In this document: positions 1 to 4,860 of the stretch, in pieces
Layout: each line of letters begins with the position of its first letter
How positions within the stretch are numbered: position 1 is the stretch's first letter
Origin: Minisyncoccota bacterium
GTDB taxonomy: Bacteria; Patescibacteriota; Minisyncoccia; Phycocordibacterales; Phycocordibacteraceae
NCBI GenBank assembly: GCA_028687085.1
Contig: JAQUAU010000055.1
Coordinates: 1-5,255 of the forward strand
DNA: 5,255 nt
Direction: 5' to 3'
Program-made: the position numbers and the translations under genes
The notes under the pieces: generated by a model
The model's input: the letters and a program-made list of their open reading frames with translations, nothing else
The model's database searches: none
Told to the model about the DNA's origin: nothing

Positions 1-99
1 TGCATAACTTATCGTCATAAGGATACTTGCCGCTATCAGCAGGTTTATTCCTACTCTATGAAGCTCATTAAACACGATATTTAGCACGTCAAGCATCAT
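1..99 (-). CDS. N-terminal part of a secreted or membrane-anchored transfer protein (runs off the left edge)
   Basis: A leftward reading frame opens at ATGATG (99-94), overlapping the last codons and the TGA of the coupling-protein gene, and stays open to base 1. Its 33 residues begin MMLDVLNIVFNELHRVG and continue with a hydrophobic stretch INLLIAASILMTISYA. This resembles a signal peptide or a first membrane helix; the Ala at the edge could be near a cleavage site. The tight overlap argues for translational coupling with the coupling protein. By position it is probably a component of the type IV secretion channel or pilus, but too little is visible to name it. Either ATG could be the start; a GGA lies a few bases upstream within the coupling-protein gene. 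I am fairly confident that it is a gene and have no confident function. Confidence 0.6.
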   Translation of the reverse strand, partial: MMLDVLNIVFNELHRVGINLLIAASILMTISYA

Positions 100-1636
100 C
101 AAGTCCGACGTTCAAATCAATATACTCGATACGTGTATCTATCAGGTTCTTGTCTGATTTCTTCGGTGAGAATTTTGTATAGCTGTTCAGCATGAAGTCT
201 TTATAATAGGGTTTGACTTTCATTTTGAGAGGAAGTCTGTTTCCATAGATCAAAAGCACTTCATTGTCTTTCATGGTTCTAATCTCTGCGTTGCTTAAAA
301 TCGGTTCTTTGATATGATGAAGCTTGCCGTATTCATCGAGCTTGTTCACGTAGTGCTCTCCGATCATCTGAGACAGCATATTCGTTGTTTGAAAATCTGC
401 ACCGGAGAAAAAGAGTTTACCAGTCACACCACCGTTTAAAATCGTCAGGGCTTCGTTCTTCCCATATTGGTGTTCAAGTTGATTATAGTCTTGTAAGACG
501 ATGGAGATAGATACTTTGTACTTTCTGATTGTCGTAATGGTAGATGAAAATCCGGGAATATTCATATTCCCAAATTCATCAAGCAAACAATAAACTGGTA
601 AGTCTCCCCTACTCGGTAATTTCTCCATCATCGCATTAAAGAACTGCTTGTAAAAAAGATTTAGCATAAAGCTGTACTGCTGTTGTTTTTGTGCCGGAAT
701 ACGGATAAACAGAGCTGTTTTCTGCTCTCTGAAACTTTGGAAATTGATATGGTGGTTTGATGTCAGATAGGCTAGATTGTCATTGATACCGATAGCGTTG
801 AGTGCGACGTTAGCGGTCGATACGAAAGACTGAACGGTTTTTGGATTTCCGCTCACGAATCCTTTCCATTCATTGAAGGTTTTTTCGTCTGCATATTTGA
901 AAATCAGCTCATCAAGTGCTCTACCGCTCTCACCGAAATTATTGATTAAATACCTTAGATTGGCAAGATTAATATAGCGGTGGTCGTGTGTTGCAACAAG
1001 CACTTTTATCAGAATCGTTAAAAGGCTTTTTGCTCCATCAAGCCACATCTTGTCTTCAGACTTGATTTGCCCCGGATTAGCTGACTTGATCAATATCTCG
1101 GCTATCTCATCGATTTCGATGGATGAGAGTGCATAATAGAGCGGATTGTAGCCGATGGAATCGTAAAGTTTTTCAGGGTCAAGCACTTGTACTTTATATC
1201 CCTGTCGCTCTAAATATCCACTCGTTTTATCATAAAGTTCACCACTCAAATCAGTTAATATCATCGAGTTTTTATCCCGTGCAAGTTTCAAGATATTGGG
1301 GATGATATAGCAACTGGTTTTACCTCCACCGGTTCTTGCAATGATTCCCATGTGGTTAAAACTATCTTTTTCGGATAGTCTCTTATCTTGTCCATCGAGG
1401 ACAAGCCCTTTATGCAAACTGCTCAAAAATCGGTTTGCTTCGAAGTATCCCATCATCCCTTTTTGAGGGAGTGATATGAGTGTTCTAAGCGGTGTCAGTG
1501 CCATATGTTGAAAGATATTGCTCGACGTATTTGCAGTTTTTGCTGCTCCGAAAATAATTTTAAAAACATACTTCATGGTTTGGTACATTAGATAGATAAA
1601 AAATGCCAAGGCTAGTAATGAGACAAGTGCTTCCAT
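89..1636 (-). CDS. virD4: VirD4/TraG-family type IV secretion coupling protein (ATPase)
   Basis: Inner-membrane ATPase that links the relaxosome to a type IV secretion channel and helps drive relaxase-DNA transfer. The 515 residues start with one hydrophobic segment (about 3-29). A Walker A motif ARTGGGKTS follows at 100-108, where Ala replaces the usual first Gly, as in many APTGxGK-type members. A conserved DLSGELYDKTSGY stretch follows at 129-141, the Walker B LPVYCLLDEFGNM at 346-358 (D353, E354), and the LQDYNQLEHQYG motif at 381-392. This order is typical of VirD4/TraG. I see only one N-terminal hydrophobic segment where many VirD4 proteins have two, and the protein is on the short side. 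The start is the ATG inside TAATG, where the TAA ends the open frame that continues the relaxase. The C-terminal end overlaps the next gene, so the genes are likely co-transcribed and coupled. The family call is very secure; whether it belongs to a complete conjugation system or only mobilises is not visible. Confidence 0.95.
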   Translation of the reverse strand: MEALVSLLALAFFIYLMYQTMKYVFKIIFGAAKTANTSSNIFQHMALTPLRTLISLPQKGMMGYFEANRFLSSLHKGLVLDGQDKRLSEKDSFNHMGIIARTGGGKTSCYIIPNILKLARDKNSMILTDLSGELYDKTSGYLERQGYKVQVLDPEKLYDSIGYNPLYYALSSIEIDEIAEILIKSANPGQIKSEDKMWLDGAKSLLTILIKVLVATHDHRYINLANLRYLINNFGESGRALDELIFKYADEKTFNEWKGFVSGNPKTVQSFVSTANVALNAIGINDNLAYLTSNHHINFQSFREQKTALFIRIPAQKQQQYSFMLNLFYKQFFNAMMEKLPSRGDLPVYCLLDEFGNMNIPGFSSTITTIRKYKVSISIVLQDYNQLEHQYGKNEALTILNGGVTGKLFFSGADFQTTNMLSQMIGEHYVNKLDEYGKLHHIKEPILSNAEIRTMKDNEVLLIYGNRLPLKMKVKPYYKDFMLNSYTKFSPKKSDKNLIDTRIEYIDLNVGLDDA

Positions 1637-1710
1637 TAGCGCTTTCTCACTGCGGATGATGTAGCTTTCATATATTTATCACGACGGGAGAAGCTGTTTT
1701 TAATCGATCA
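1636..1710 (-). other. In-frame continuation of the relaxase past its TGA, ending at the VirD4 start
   Basis: After the relaxase TGA (1710-1708) the same frame stays open for 23 codons and ends at a TAA that shares its last A with the VirD4 ATG (TAATG). The extra residues are strongly basic, ending in RRDKYMKATSSAVRKR. Without the TGA, the relaxase would have 315 residues and meet VirD4 in the compact TAATG junction typical of coupled genes. An internal ATG could also give an 11-residue peptide (MKATSSAVRKR), but I see no ribosome binding site for it. The stretch may be a recently cut-off C-terminal tail, a readthrough extension, or plain spacer. Confidence 0.45.
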
Positions 1711-2583
1711 CTCTTTTTGACGTTCTTGCGATTTTTCAGACGATTTAGCTGTCCTTGTATTTTTCATCTGTTCACGTCTCGAATCGATTTTACTTTCAGC
1801 CCGTTTTTCTTTCCTGTTTTTAATTCTTTCTAGTTTATTAACGAACTGATTATACTCACTTTGCAATCCCAATGTATTTAAACGATATTTTTTATCCTCA
1901 AAAACAATCCCTGCCGTTTTACCTCTGATATAGAAATCAATACCGCGATTTTTCAGAGTGTTTTTGAAATATTCCTCGCTTGTCGCTTTTTCAAATACCG
2001 TTCTTAGGGTTTCACAAAGTTCATCCTTTCGGGATGATGACTTTTTACGGGTTTTTAGTTCTTGTTCTTTGCGTGGAGTCTTTTTATCACCTTTACCATG
2101 TTGATAGTGCTCGGTCGGGTTTAATTGCGGATAACGTTCGTTTAAATAGCTTTCCATATCTTTTTGAATAGAAGCAAAAGAGTTTTTGGAAAGTCTGATA
2201 CGCTTATCTCCTCCAATTTCATTGGCACTTATCATTAAGTGTATGTGTATATGCTCCTTATCTTTGTGAAGTGCCGTAAATACCAGATGGTTTTCAGCTC
2301 TAGCAGATAGATATTCGCGTGATAAATCTTGAAGGATATGTTGCTGTTCTTGAATAGAGAGATTATTTTTACTGAGTGAAATAATCTCATGATAGAGGTA
2401 GTTTTTGCCTCTTGCCCTCTGGAGACTATCGGCATTTTTCATAAACTCGTCTACGATTTTCTCTTTATCATGAGGACTGGAATAGAGATTATACGCACCC
2501 AACTCAAAATCGCTTTCACGGGTCAAATAGTCGTAGAGCGAGGCGAAGCTTGTCGAGCTACGAGACATGGATTTTATTATCAT
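1708..2583 (-). CDS. Relaxase / mobilisation nuclease (MobA/VirD2-type, PF03432-like)
   Basis: DNA-nicking transesterase that would cut one strand at oriT, stay bound to the 5' end through a tyrosine and be led into the secretion channel. The N-terminus MIIKSMSRSSTSFASLYDYL is the classic opening of this family; Tyr17 and Tyr19 are the best candidates for the catalytic tyrosine, with Tyr31 and Tyr34 less likely. The metal-binding motif is HKDKEHIHIHLMIS at 106-119 (H106, H111, H113, H115), followed by N121 and the Gly-rich turn EIGGDKRIR. A second block at about 213-240, RGIDFYIRGKTAGIVF then YRLNTLGL, is a recurrent C-terminal element of such relaxases. The tail from 248 is Lys/Arg/Glu rich and probably helical. 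At 291 residues it is short, and the frame continues past the TGA (see 1636-1710). The ATG at 2583 lies four bases after the MobC-like stop. No helicase or primase domain is present. Confidence 0.93.
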   Translation of the reverse strand: MIIKSMSRSSTSFASLYDYLTRESDFELGAYNLYSSPHDKEKIVDEFMKNADSLQRARGKNYLYHEIISLSKNNLSIQEQQHILQDLSREYLSARAENHLVFTALHKDKEHIHIHLMISANEIGGDKRIRLSKNSFASIQKDMESYLNERYPQLNPTEHYQHGKGDKKTPRKEQELKTRKKSSSRKDELCETLRTVFEKATSEEYFKNTLKNRGIDFYIRGKTAGIVFEDKKYRLNTLGLQSEYNQFVNKLERIKNRKEKRAESKIDSRREQMKNTRTAKSSEKSQERQKE

Positions 2584-2587
2584 GTGG

Positions 2588-2962
2588 CTATTGGAGTTTA
2601 GCGACTAATAGCCTGAACTCATCTTCGTACTTTTTGAGTGCAGAAATGAGGATGTTGACATCGATGTATTCACCGATATTGGCTTTATAGGCAATTTGGT
2701 TGATGTTGTTTGCGATACCGCGTGAGATACGGATATAGCTTTGAACAATATCTTGTTGGTCTTTGCTCATAAAGTAATTTGGAGAATTTTCTATGAAATT
2801 CAAGATCACATCTTTAGCGAGTTTCGAGACTTTCATGTCCAAAGCATCGGCTCTGTTTTTCAATGCCTCAAAATCTTCACTAAGAAGAGGAAAAGTCACT
2901 ATCTTACGAGTTCTTCCGTAATGGTAGTGTTTATAGTTTTTCAAGTACTCTGTTCTATCCAT
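2588..2962 (-). CDS. MobC-like relaxosome accessory protein
   Basis: A 124-residue DNA-binding accessory that would help the relaxase open and nick oriT. Residues 19-58 (RKIVTFPLLSEDFEALKNRA and on through KLAKDVILNFIE) fit a ribbon-helix-helix: a short strand, then two helices. Residues 78-112 carry RISRGIANNINQIAYKANIG, matching the NNINQIA..AN signature of MobC-type proteins. The frame is open further upstream, but I chose the ATG at 2962. The longer version would overlap the upstream gene, and its first residues look like translation of that gene's sequence in another frame. The ribosome binding site is weak (purine-rich AAAAGTAAAA). The stop lies four bases before the relaxase start, a usual mobC-relaxase arrangement. 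The N-terminal stretch NYKHYHYGRTRK is rich in Tyr, His and basic residues and may contact DNA. Confidence 0.85.
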   Translation of the reverse strand: MDRTEYLKNYKHYHYGRTRKIVTFPLLSEDFEALKNRADALDMKVSKLAKDVILNFIENSPNYFMSKDQQDIVQSYIRISRGIANNINQIAYKANIGEYIDVNILISALKKYEDEFRLLVAKLQ

Positions 2963-2981
2963 AGTTTTTACTTTTGTTAGA

Positions 2982-3212
2982 TTATATAGTCTTGATTTGC
3001 TGAGATATGATGTAGCGGGCAATCTCCAAAAGCGGGTAGTAGATATTCCCCTGCCCTGATTTGATGTATTGCACACCTAAAGCCATTTTACGTTCACGGT
3101 CGAGCGTAGCAACACTTTTATTGAGTTCGCTCCCACACTCCTTTTTGGAAAGAAGCATCTTGTTATATTTACTGTACAGGCTGTCAAAAATAACTTTTTC
3201 ATCGCTACTCAT
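2982..3212 (-). CDS. Small winged-helix / excisionase-like DNA-binding protein
   Basis: First gene of the leftward mobilisation operon, 76 residues from the ATG at 3212. Residues about 20-42, LLSKKECGSELNKSVATLDR, look like a helix-turn-helix in which the second helix (SVATLDRER) reads DNA. They are followed by a hairpin wing, GVQYIKSGQGNIYYPLLEIA, in which the GNIYYPLLEIARYI pattern is characteristic of MerR/AlpA/excisionase-like small DNA-binding proteins. It could autoregulate the operon from the adjacent repeat-rich control region, or be a third relaxosome component at oriT. Being outside an integration module, it need not be an excisionase. An ATG three bases earlier (3215) is also in frame, but the spacing from GAGGAG favours the second ATG. 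The fold class is fairly sure; the job is inferred from position. Confidence 0.75.
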   Translation of the reverse strand: MSSDEKVIFDSLYSKYNKMLLSKKECGSELNKSVATLDRERKMALGVQYIKSGQGNIYYPLLEIARYIISQQIKTI

Positions 3213-3218
3213 CATCTA

Positions 3219-3224
3219 CTCCTC
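3219..3224 (-). promoter_or_regulatory. Ribosome binding site of the winged-helix gene (chooses between two ATGs)
   Basis: The minus strand reads GAGGAG TAG ATG ATG. The strong Shine-Dalgarno is only three bases from the first ATG (3215) but six from the second (3212), so the second is the more likely start. This is the best ribosome binding site of the leftward operon, which fits it being the first gene. Confidence 0.7.
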
Positions 3225-3242
3225 ACAGGTCTTAGTTTCCAA

Positions 3243-3248
3243 ATGATA
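3243..3248 (-). promoter_or_regulatory. Possible -10 box of the leftward mobilisation operon
   Basis: The minus strand reads TATCAT, four of six matches to TATAAT, about 30 bases ahead of the first start codon. No clear -35 box is present, but the DNA upstream is the AT-rich 20-base repeat array, so a protein bound there would control this promoter. This is a weak prediction. Confidence 0.3.
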
Positions 3249-3250
3249 TG

Positions 3251-3330
3251 ATTAAAATACTTATCGATTTATTAAAATACATATGTATTTAATTAAATAG
3301 ATATGTTATTATTTAAAAGTATATTTATAT
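3251..3330. repeat. Iteron-like 20-base tandem repeats in the divergent control region
   Basis: Successive 20-base blocks align without gaps. Block 3251-3270 and block 3271-3290 (ATTAAAATACATATGTATTT) match at 17 of 20 positions. Block 3291-3310 matches the second at 15 of 20, with the core AAATAGATATGT against AAATACATATGT. Block 3311-3330 matches at only 14 of 20, which in such AT-rich DNA may be chance. A 20-base period is about two helical turns, so proteins bound to successive copies would lie on one face of the DNA. Likely roles are operators for the neighbouring ribbon-helix-helix or winged-helix proteins, a relaxosome or oriT binding array, or bent promoter DNA. Confidence 0.6.
3275..3290. 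promoter_or_regulatory. Perfect 16-base palindrome, probable operator
   Basis: AAATACATATGTATTT is identical to its own reverse complement and lies inside the best copy of the 20-base repeat. A dyad of this kind suits a dimeric DNA-binding protein; three such proteins are encoded within 800 bases. The neighbouring repeat copies keep the repeat but not the full symmetry, so this would be the strongest site. Confidence 0.5.
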
Positions 3331-3331
3331 C

Positions 3332-3356
3332 ACACTAAATATATATTGTGTATAAT
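3332..3356 (+). promoter_or_regulatory. Promoter of the ribbon-helix-helix gene with an overlapping dyad
   Basis: A perfect TATAAT stands at 3351-3356, 27 bases before the ATG at 3384. No good -35 box lies 17 bases upstream; instead the DNA is AT-rich, as is common in Campylobacterota promoters. Directly abutting the -10 box is an imperfect dyad with outer arms ACAC (3332-3335) and GTGT (3348-3351), symmetrical at 16 of 20 positions. A protein bound to this dyad would block the promoter, suggesting autoregulation of the gene that follows. Confidence 0.5.
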
Positions 3357-3383
3357 CACTGTAATTAGCTAGGAGTAAGTACT

Positions 3384-3617
3384 ATGGCAGATGAAAGATT
3401 TGAACGCTTTGATAAACAGCAAGACCGTCAGAGCAAGCCGGAAAGTGAAAAGAAATCGAAAAAGATTATTTTTTCCATGACGGAAAAACGCTATGAAGAG
3501 TTAGCACGTATGCAAAAGTTTCTTGGTAAGAAAACGCTTACGTCAACGATTGATTATTTTATTGATCAGGGACTTGAAAAAGTCCGTGAAGATTTTGAGA
3601 ATATTAGGGAGAGATAA
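3384..3617 (+). CDS. Small ribbon-helix-helix DNA-binding protein
   Basis: A 77-residue protein, divergent from the mobilisation operon. Residues 1-25 are highly charged and probably disordered (KQQDRQSKPESEKKSKK). A strand, KKIIFSMT (26-33), follows, then helix EKRYEELARMQKFLG (34-48) and helix TLTSTIDYFIDQGLEKV (51-67), the CopG/Arc-like arrangement. Such proteins act as dimers that place paired strands in the DNA major groove. Roles on mobile elements include copy-number control, relaxosome assembly, partition and antitoxin activity; nothing here picks one. A clear AGGAG (3371-3375) lies eight bases before the ATG. The base composition resembles the mobilisation genes rather than the AT-rich genes that follow, so it probably belongs to the backbone. 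The palindrome and dyad upstream are plausible binding sites. Confidence 0.75.
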   Translation: MADERFERFDKQQDRQSKPESEKKSKKIIFSMTEKRYEELARMQKFLGKKTLTSTIDYFIDQGLEKVREDFENIRER

Positions 3618-3623
3618 ATTTTG
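3606..3623 (+). promoter_or_regulatory. Ribosome binding site supporting a TTG start
   Basis: AGGGAG (3606-3611), inside the last codons of the ribbon-helix-helix gene, is nine bases from TTG at 3621. The stop of that gene (TAA, 3615-3617) is in the same frame only three bases earlier. The next in-frame ATG would lose the first membrane segment. TTG is therefore the best start, and translation of the two genes is likely coupled. Confidence 0.65.
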
Positions 3624-4367
3624 CAATTAAATATCATAGAAAAAGTTAAACAACTATATAAAGAAAACCCCTCTGAACTTTTTTACAGAGCTCTTTCTAG
3701 TCTTTTATCAATGTTCATTGTTCCTCATATTGTTTTTCTGATTTTTATTGTCTATATGAGTCATAATAATTTTTTCTCATATGATTTTTTCATTGATGGA
3801 TTATTTGGGATGAAATTATTTTTCTCAGTAGTAGTAATATCTATATTATTCATGGCAGCATATACTACATCAGGAATGATTGGAATAATTGGAAAAAAGA
3901 AATTTAAAGATTGGTGGGGAGTTTATTTAACAAATTGTTCCGTCATCTTGATATTAATACTATTAGCATTAAGCGAACACATTTCTTGGACATATTTTCT
4001 CTATATAATGGTAATTTTAACTACGATAAGTATTCATGTAGCATTACTCATATATAGAAGTCTACGTACACAATTTTTCTCACTCTTAATCATATCCATA
4101 ACTATTCCTTTCATAACAATAATATTTGCAAGTGAAACATCACGAATTCTTTCCATAGGACTAAAAGCTTTTGGTATAGGTGGCAATGAAAAAGTAGAAA
4201 TTAAAATCGATGAAAATCGAATGGATAAAGGTGAACTATTACTTCTTACACCTGCAAATATTTATGTTAAGCCATATGATAGAAACGGAACTAAAATTTA
4301 TTCATTCGATAGTATAGAAAGCCTGTATGTAGGTAAAGACATCAATTTAACAATTCCTACAAAATGA
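3621..4367 (+). CDS. Five-helix membrane protein with a C-terminal soluble domain, function unknown
   Basis: I do not recognise this 248-residue protein. It has a basic N-terminus (about 1-24) and five hydrophobic segments at about 29-47, 65-90, 103-119, 124-144 and 152-170. A soluble tail of about 78 residues follows and looks rich in strands: GLKAFGIGGNEKVEIKI, then GELLLLTPANIYVKP, then TKIYSFDSIESLYVGK. Basic loops (GKKKFK at 91-96, YRSLR at 145-149) place the N-terminus in the cytoplasm and, by the positive-inside rule, the tail outside it. The start is a TTG with a good ribosome binding site overlapping the previous gene. It is far poorer in GC than the mobilisation genes (13 of 60 bases are G or C at 3721-3780), suggesting separate acquisition. 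It could be cargo, an entry-exclusion-like or toxin-like membrane protein, but none of these is shown. Confidence 0.8.
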   Translation: MQLNIIEKVKQLYKENPSELFYRALSSLLSMFIVPHIVFLIFIVYMSHNNFFSYDFFIDGLFGMKLFFSVVVISILFMAAYTTSGMIGIIGKKKFKDWWGVYLTNCSVILILILLALSEHISWTYFLYIMVILTTISIHVALLIYRSLRTQFFSLLIISITIPFITIIFASETSRILSIGLKAFGIGGNEKVEIKIDENRMDKGELLLLTPANIYVKPYDRNGTKIYSFDSIESLYVGKDINLTIPTK

Positions 4368-4380
4368 GTTAAGGGTTTTT

Positions 4381-4406
4381 AGGGATGAGCTTCGCTCAAT
4401 TTCCCT
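4381..4406 (+). repeat. Stem-loop 1 in the intergenic region
   Basis: Outer arms AGGGA (4381-4385) and TCCCT (4402-4406) enclose an inner stem TGAGC (4386-4390) and GCTCA (4394-4398) with loop TTC and a three-base bulge on the right. It starts 13 bases after the stop of the membrane-protein gene. No run of T follows, so it is not a classical intrinsic terminator, though it could protect the 3' end of that mRNA. Confidence 0.6.
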
Positions 4407-4409
4407 GAA

Positions 4410-4463
4410 CAAGTTTCGCAATATTCTCAAGAACACACCTGTTCCTGAGAATTTGCAAACTTG
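4410..4463 (+). repeat. Long imperfect inverted repeat forming stem-loop 2
   Basis: The left arm 4410-4434 pairs with the right arm 4441-4463 over 22 base pairs. From outside in these are CAAGTTT with AAACTTG, GCAA with TTGC, ATTCTCA with TGAGAAT, and GAAC with GTTC, around a six-base loop ACACCT. Single unpaired bases (C4417, T4422) lie only on the left arm, plus one A-C mismatch near the loop. This is far beyond chance for 54 bases. No T-run follows on the plus strand. It may be an RNA structure, a recombination or protein-binding site, or the relic of a small mobile repeat. Confidence 0.75.
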
Positions 4464-4500
4464 CCATTACTTCAAAAATGATAACTTAAGATAAAACTCA

Positions 4501-4506
4501 TATACT
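4501..4506 (+). promoter_or_regulatory. Possible -10 box for the 103-residue gene
   Basis: TATACT, five of six matches to TATAAT, lies 42 bases before the ATG at 4549. No convincing -35 box is seen at the usual distance. The position fits separate transcription of the rightmost genes, downstream of the stem-loops. Confidence 0.35.
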
Positions 4507-4548
4507 TTCAAATGCTTTTGCATCAATTTTTAAAAAAGGGAAAATTAT

Positions 4549-4860
4549 ATGGCAACAATGAAAGACTTTGCAGTTAAATATGCTTCAAGACTATTTGAAA
4601 ATCCAAATGAAACAGTTGTTCAAGAAATTATTAAAGAAATTAAATCTCTAACCAAAGATGGTAAACCACTACTTGAATCTGATGTTAATAAGTTAACTGC
4701 ACTTATCCAAACAGAATTACAAACAAAATACAAAGAATGGAAATCTTCAAATGAAGATTCATTAATATTAGAAAAAAGTTATCATTACACAACTGCAAGT
4801 ACCGACATATCCGAGTTCAATGACCTAGTTAATATGATTGTTAAAGGTACACGAAAATGA
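4549..4860 (+). CDS. Uncharacterised 103-residue protein, probably helical and cytoplasmic
   Basis: I do not recognise a family. The protein has no hydrophobic membrane segment. It looks helical through most of its length: KDFAVKYASRLF, ETVVQEIIKEIKSL and LLESDVNKLTALIQTELQTK, then a short SYHYTTASTDISEFNDLVNMIV end. AGGGA (4537-4541) sits seven bases before the ATG at 4549, better placed than for the second ATG at 4558. Codons are very AT-rich, as in the membrane-protein gene upstream (17 of 60 bases are G or C at 4681-4740). Its TGA overlaps the next gene's ATG in ATGA, so the two are very likely one operon and their products may act together, for example as a cytoplasmic partner of a membrane-anchored protein. 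The coding call is solid; the role is unknown. Confidence 0.75.
   Translation: MATMKDFAVKYASRLFENPNETVVQEIIKEIKSLTKDGKPLLESDVNKLTALIQTELQTKYKEWKSSNEDSLILEKSYHYTTASTDISEFNDLVNMIVKGTRK

Noticed and set aside
1123..1305. Open plus-strand frame of 60 codons inside the VirD4 gene
   Set aside because: It is antisense to a strongly conserved protein, has no supporting ribosome binding site that I can see, and its product resembles nothing.
1980..2171. Open plus-strand frame of 63 codons inside the relaxase gene
   Set aside because: It is antisense to conserved relaxase sequence and has no independent support.
2235..2435. Second minus-strand frame of 66 codons inside the relaxase gene
   Set aside because: It overlaps the HIHIH-encoding region in another frame and is best read as a shadow.
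2389..2601. Open plus-strand frame of 70 codons across the MobC-relaxase junction
   Set aside because: It is antisense to the operon and lacks family features.
2741..2980. Open plus-strand frame of 79 codons opposite the MobC-like gene
   Set aside because: The MobC-like product has clear family motifs, and this opposite frame has none.
2963..3076. Longer start for the MobC-like gene
   Set aside because: It would overlap the winged-helix gene by about 95 bases, and the added residues do not look like MobC sequence.
3061..3246. Open plus-strand frame of 61 codons opposite the winged-helix gene
   Set aside because: The minus-strand gene has a strong ribosome binding site and a recognisable fold; the plus-strand frame has neither.
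4381..4463. Intrinsic terminator
   Set aside because: Neither stem-loop is followed by a T-run on the plus strand.
4410..4463. Integron attC site
   Set aside because: The stem has extrahelical bases on one arm, but the RYYYAAC and GTTRRRY core boxes are missing at its ends and no integrase is in the window.
4512..4523. Small ATGC-TTTT-GCAT hairpin before a T-run
   Set aside because: A 4-base-pair AT-rich stem is too weak for a terminator and is expected by chance.
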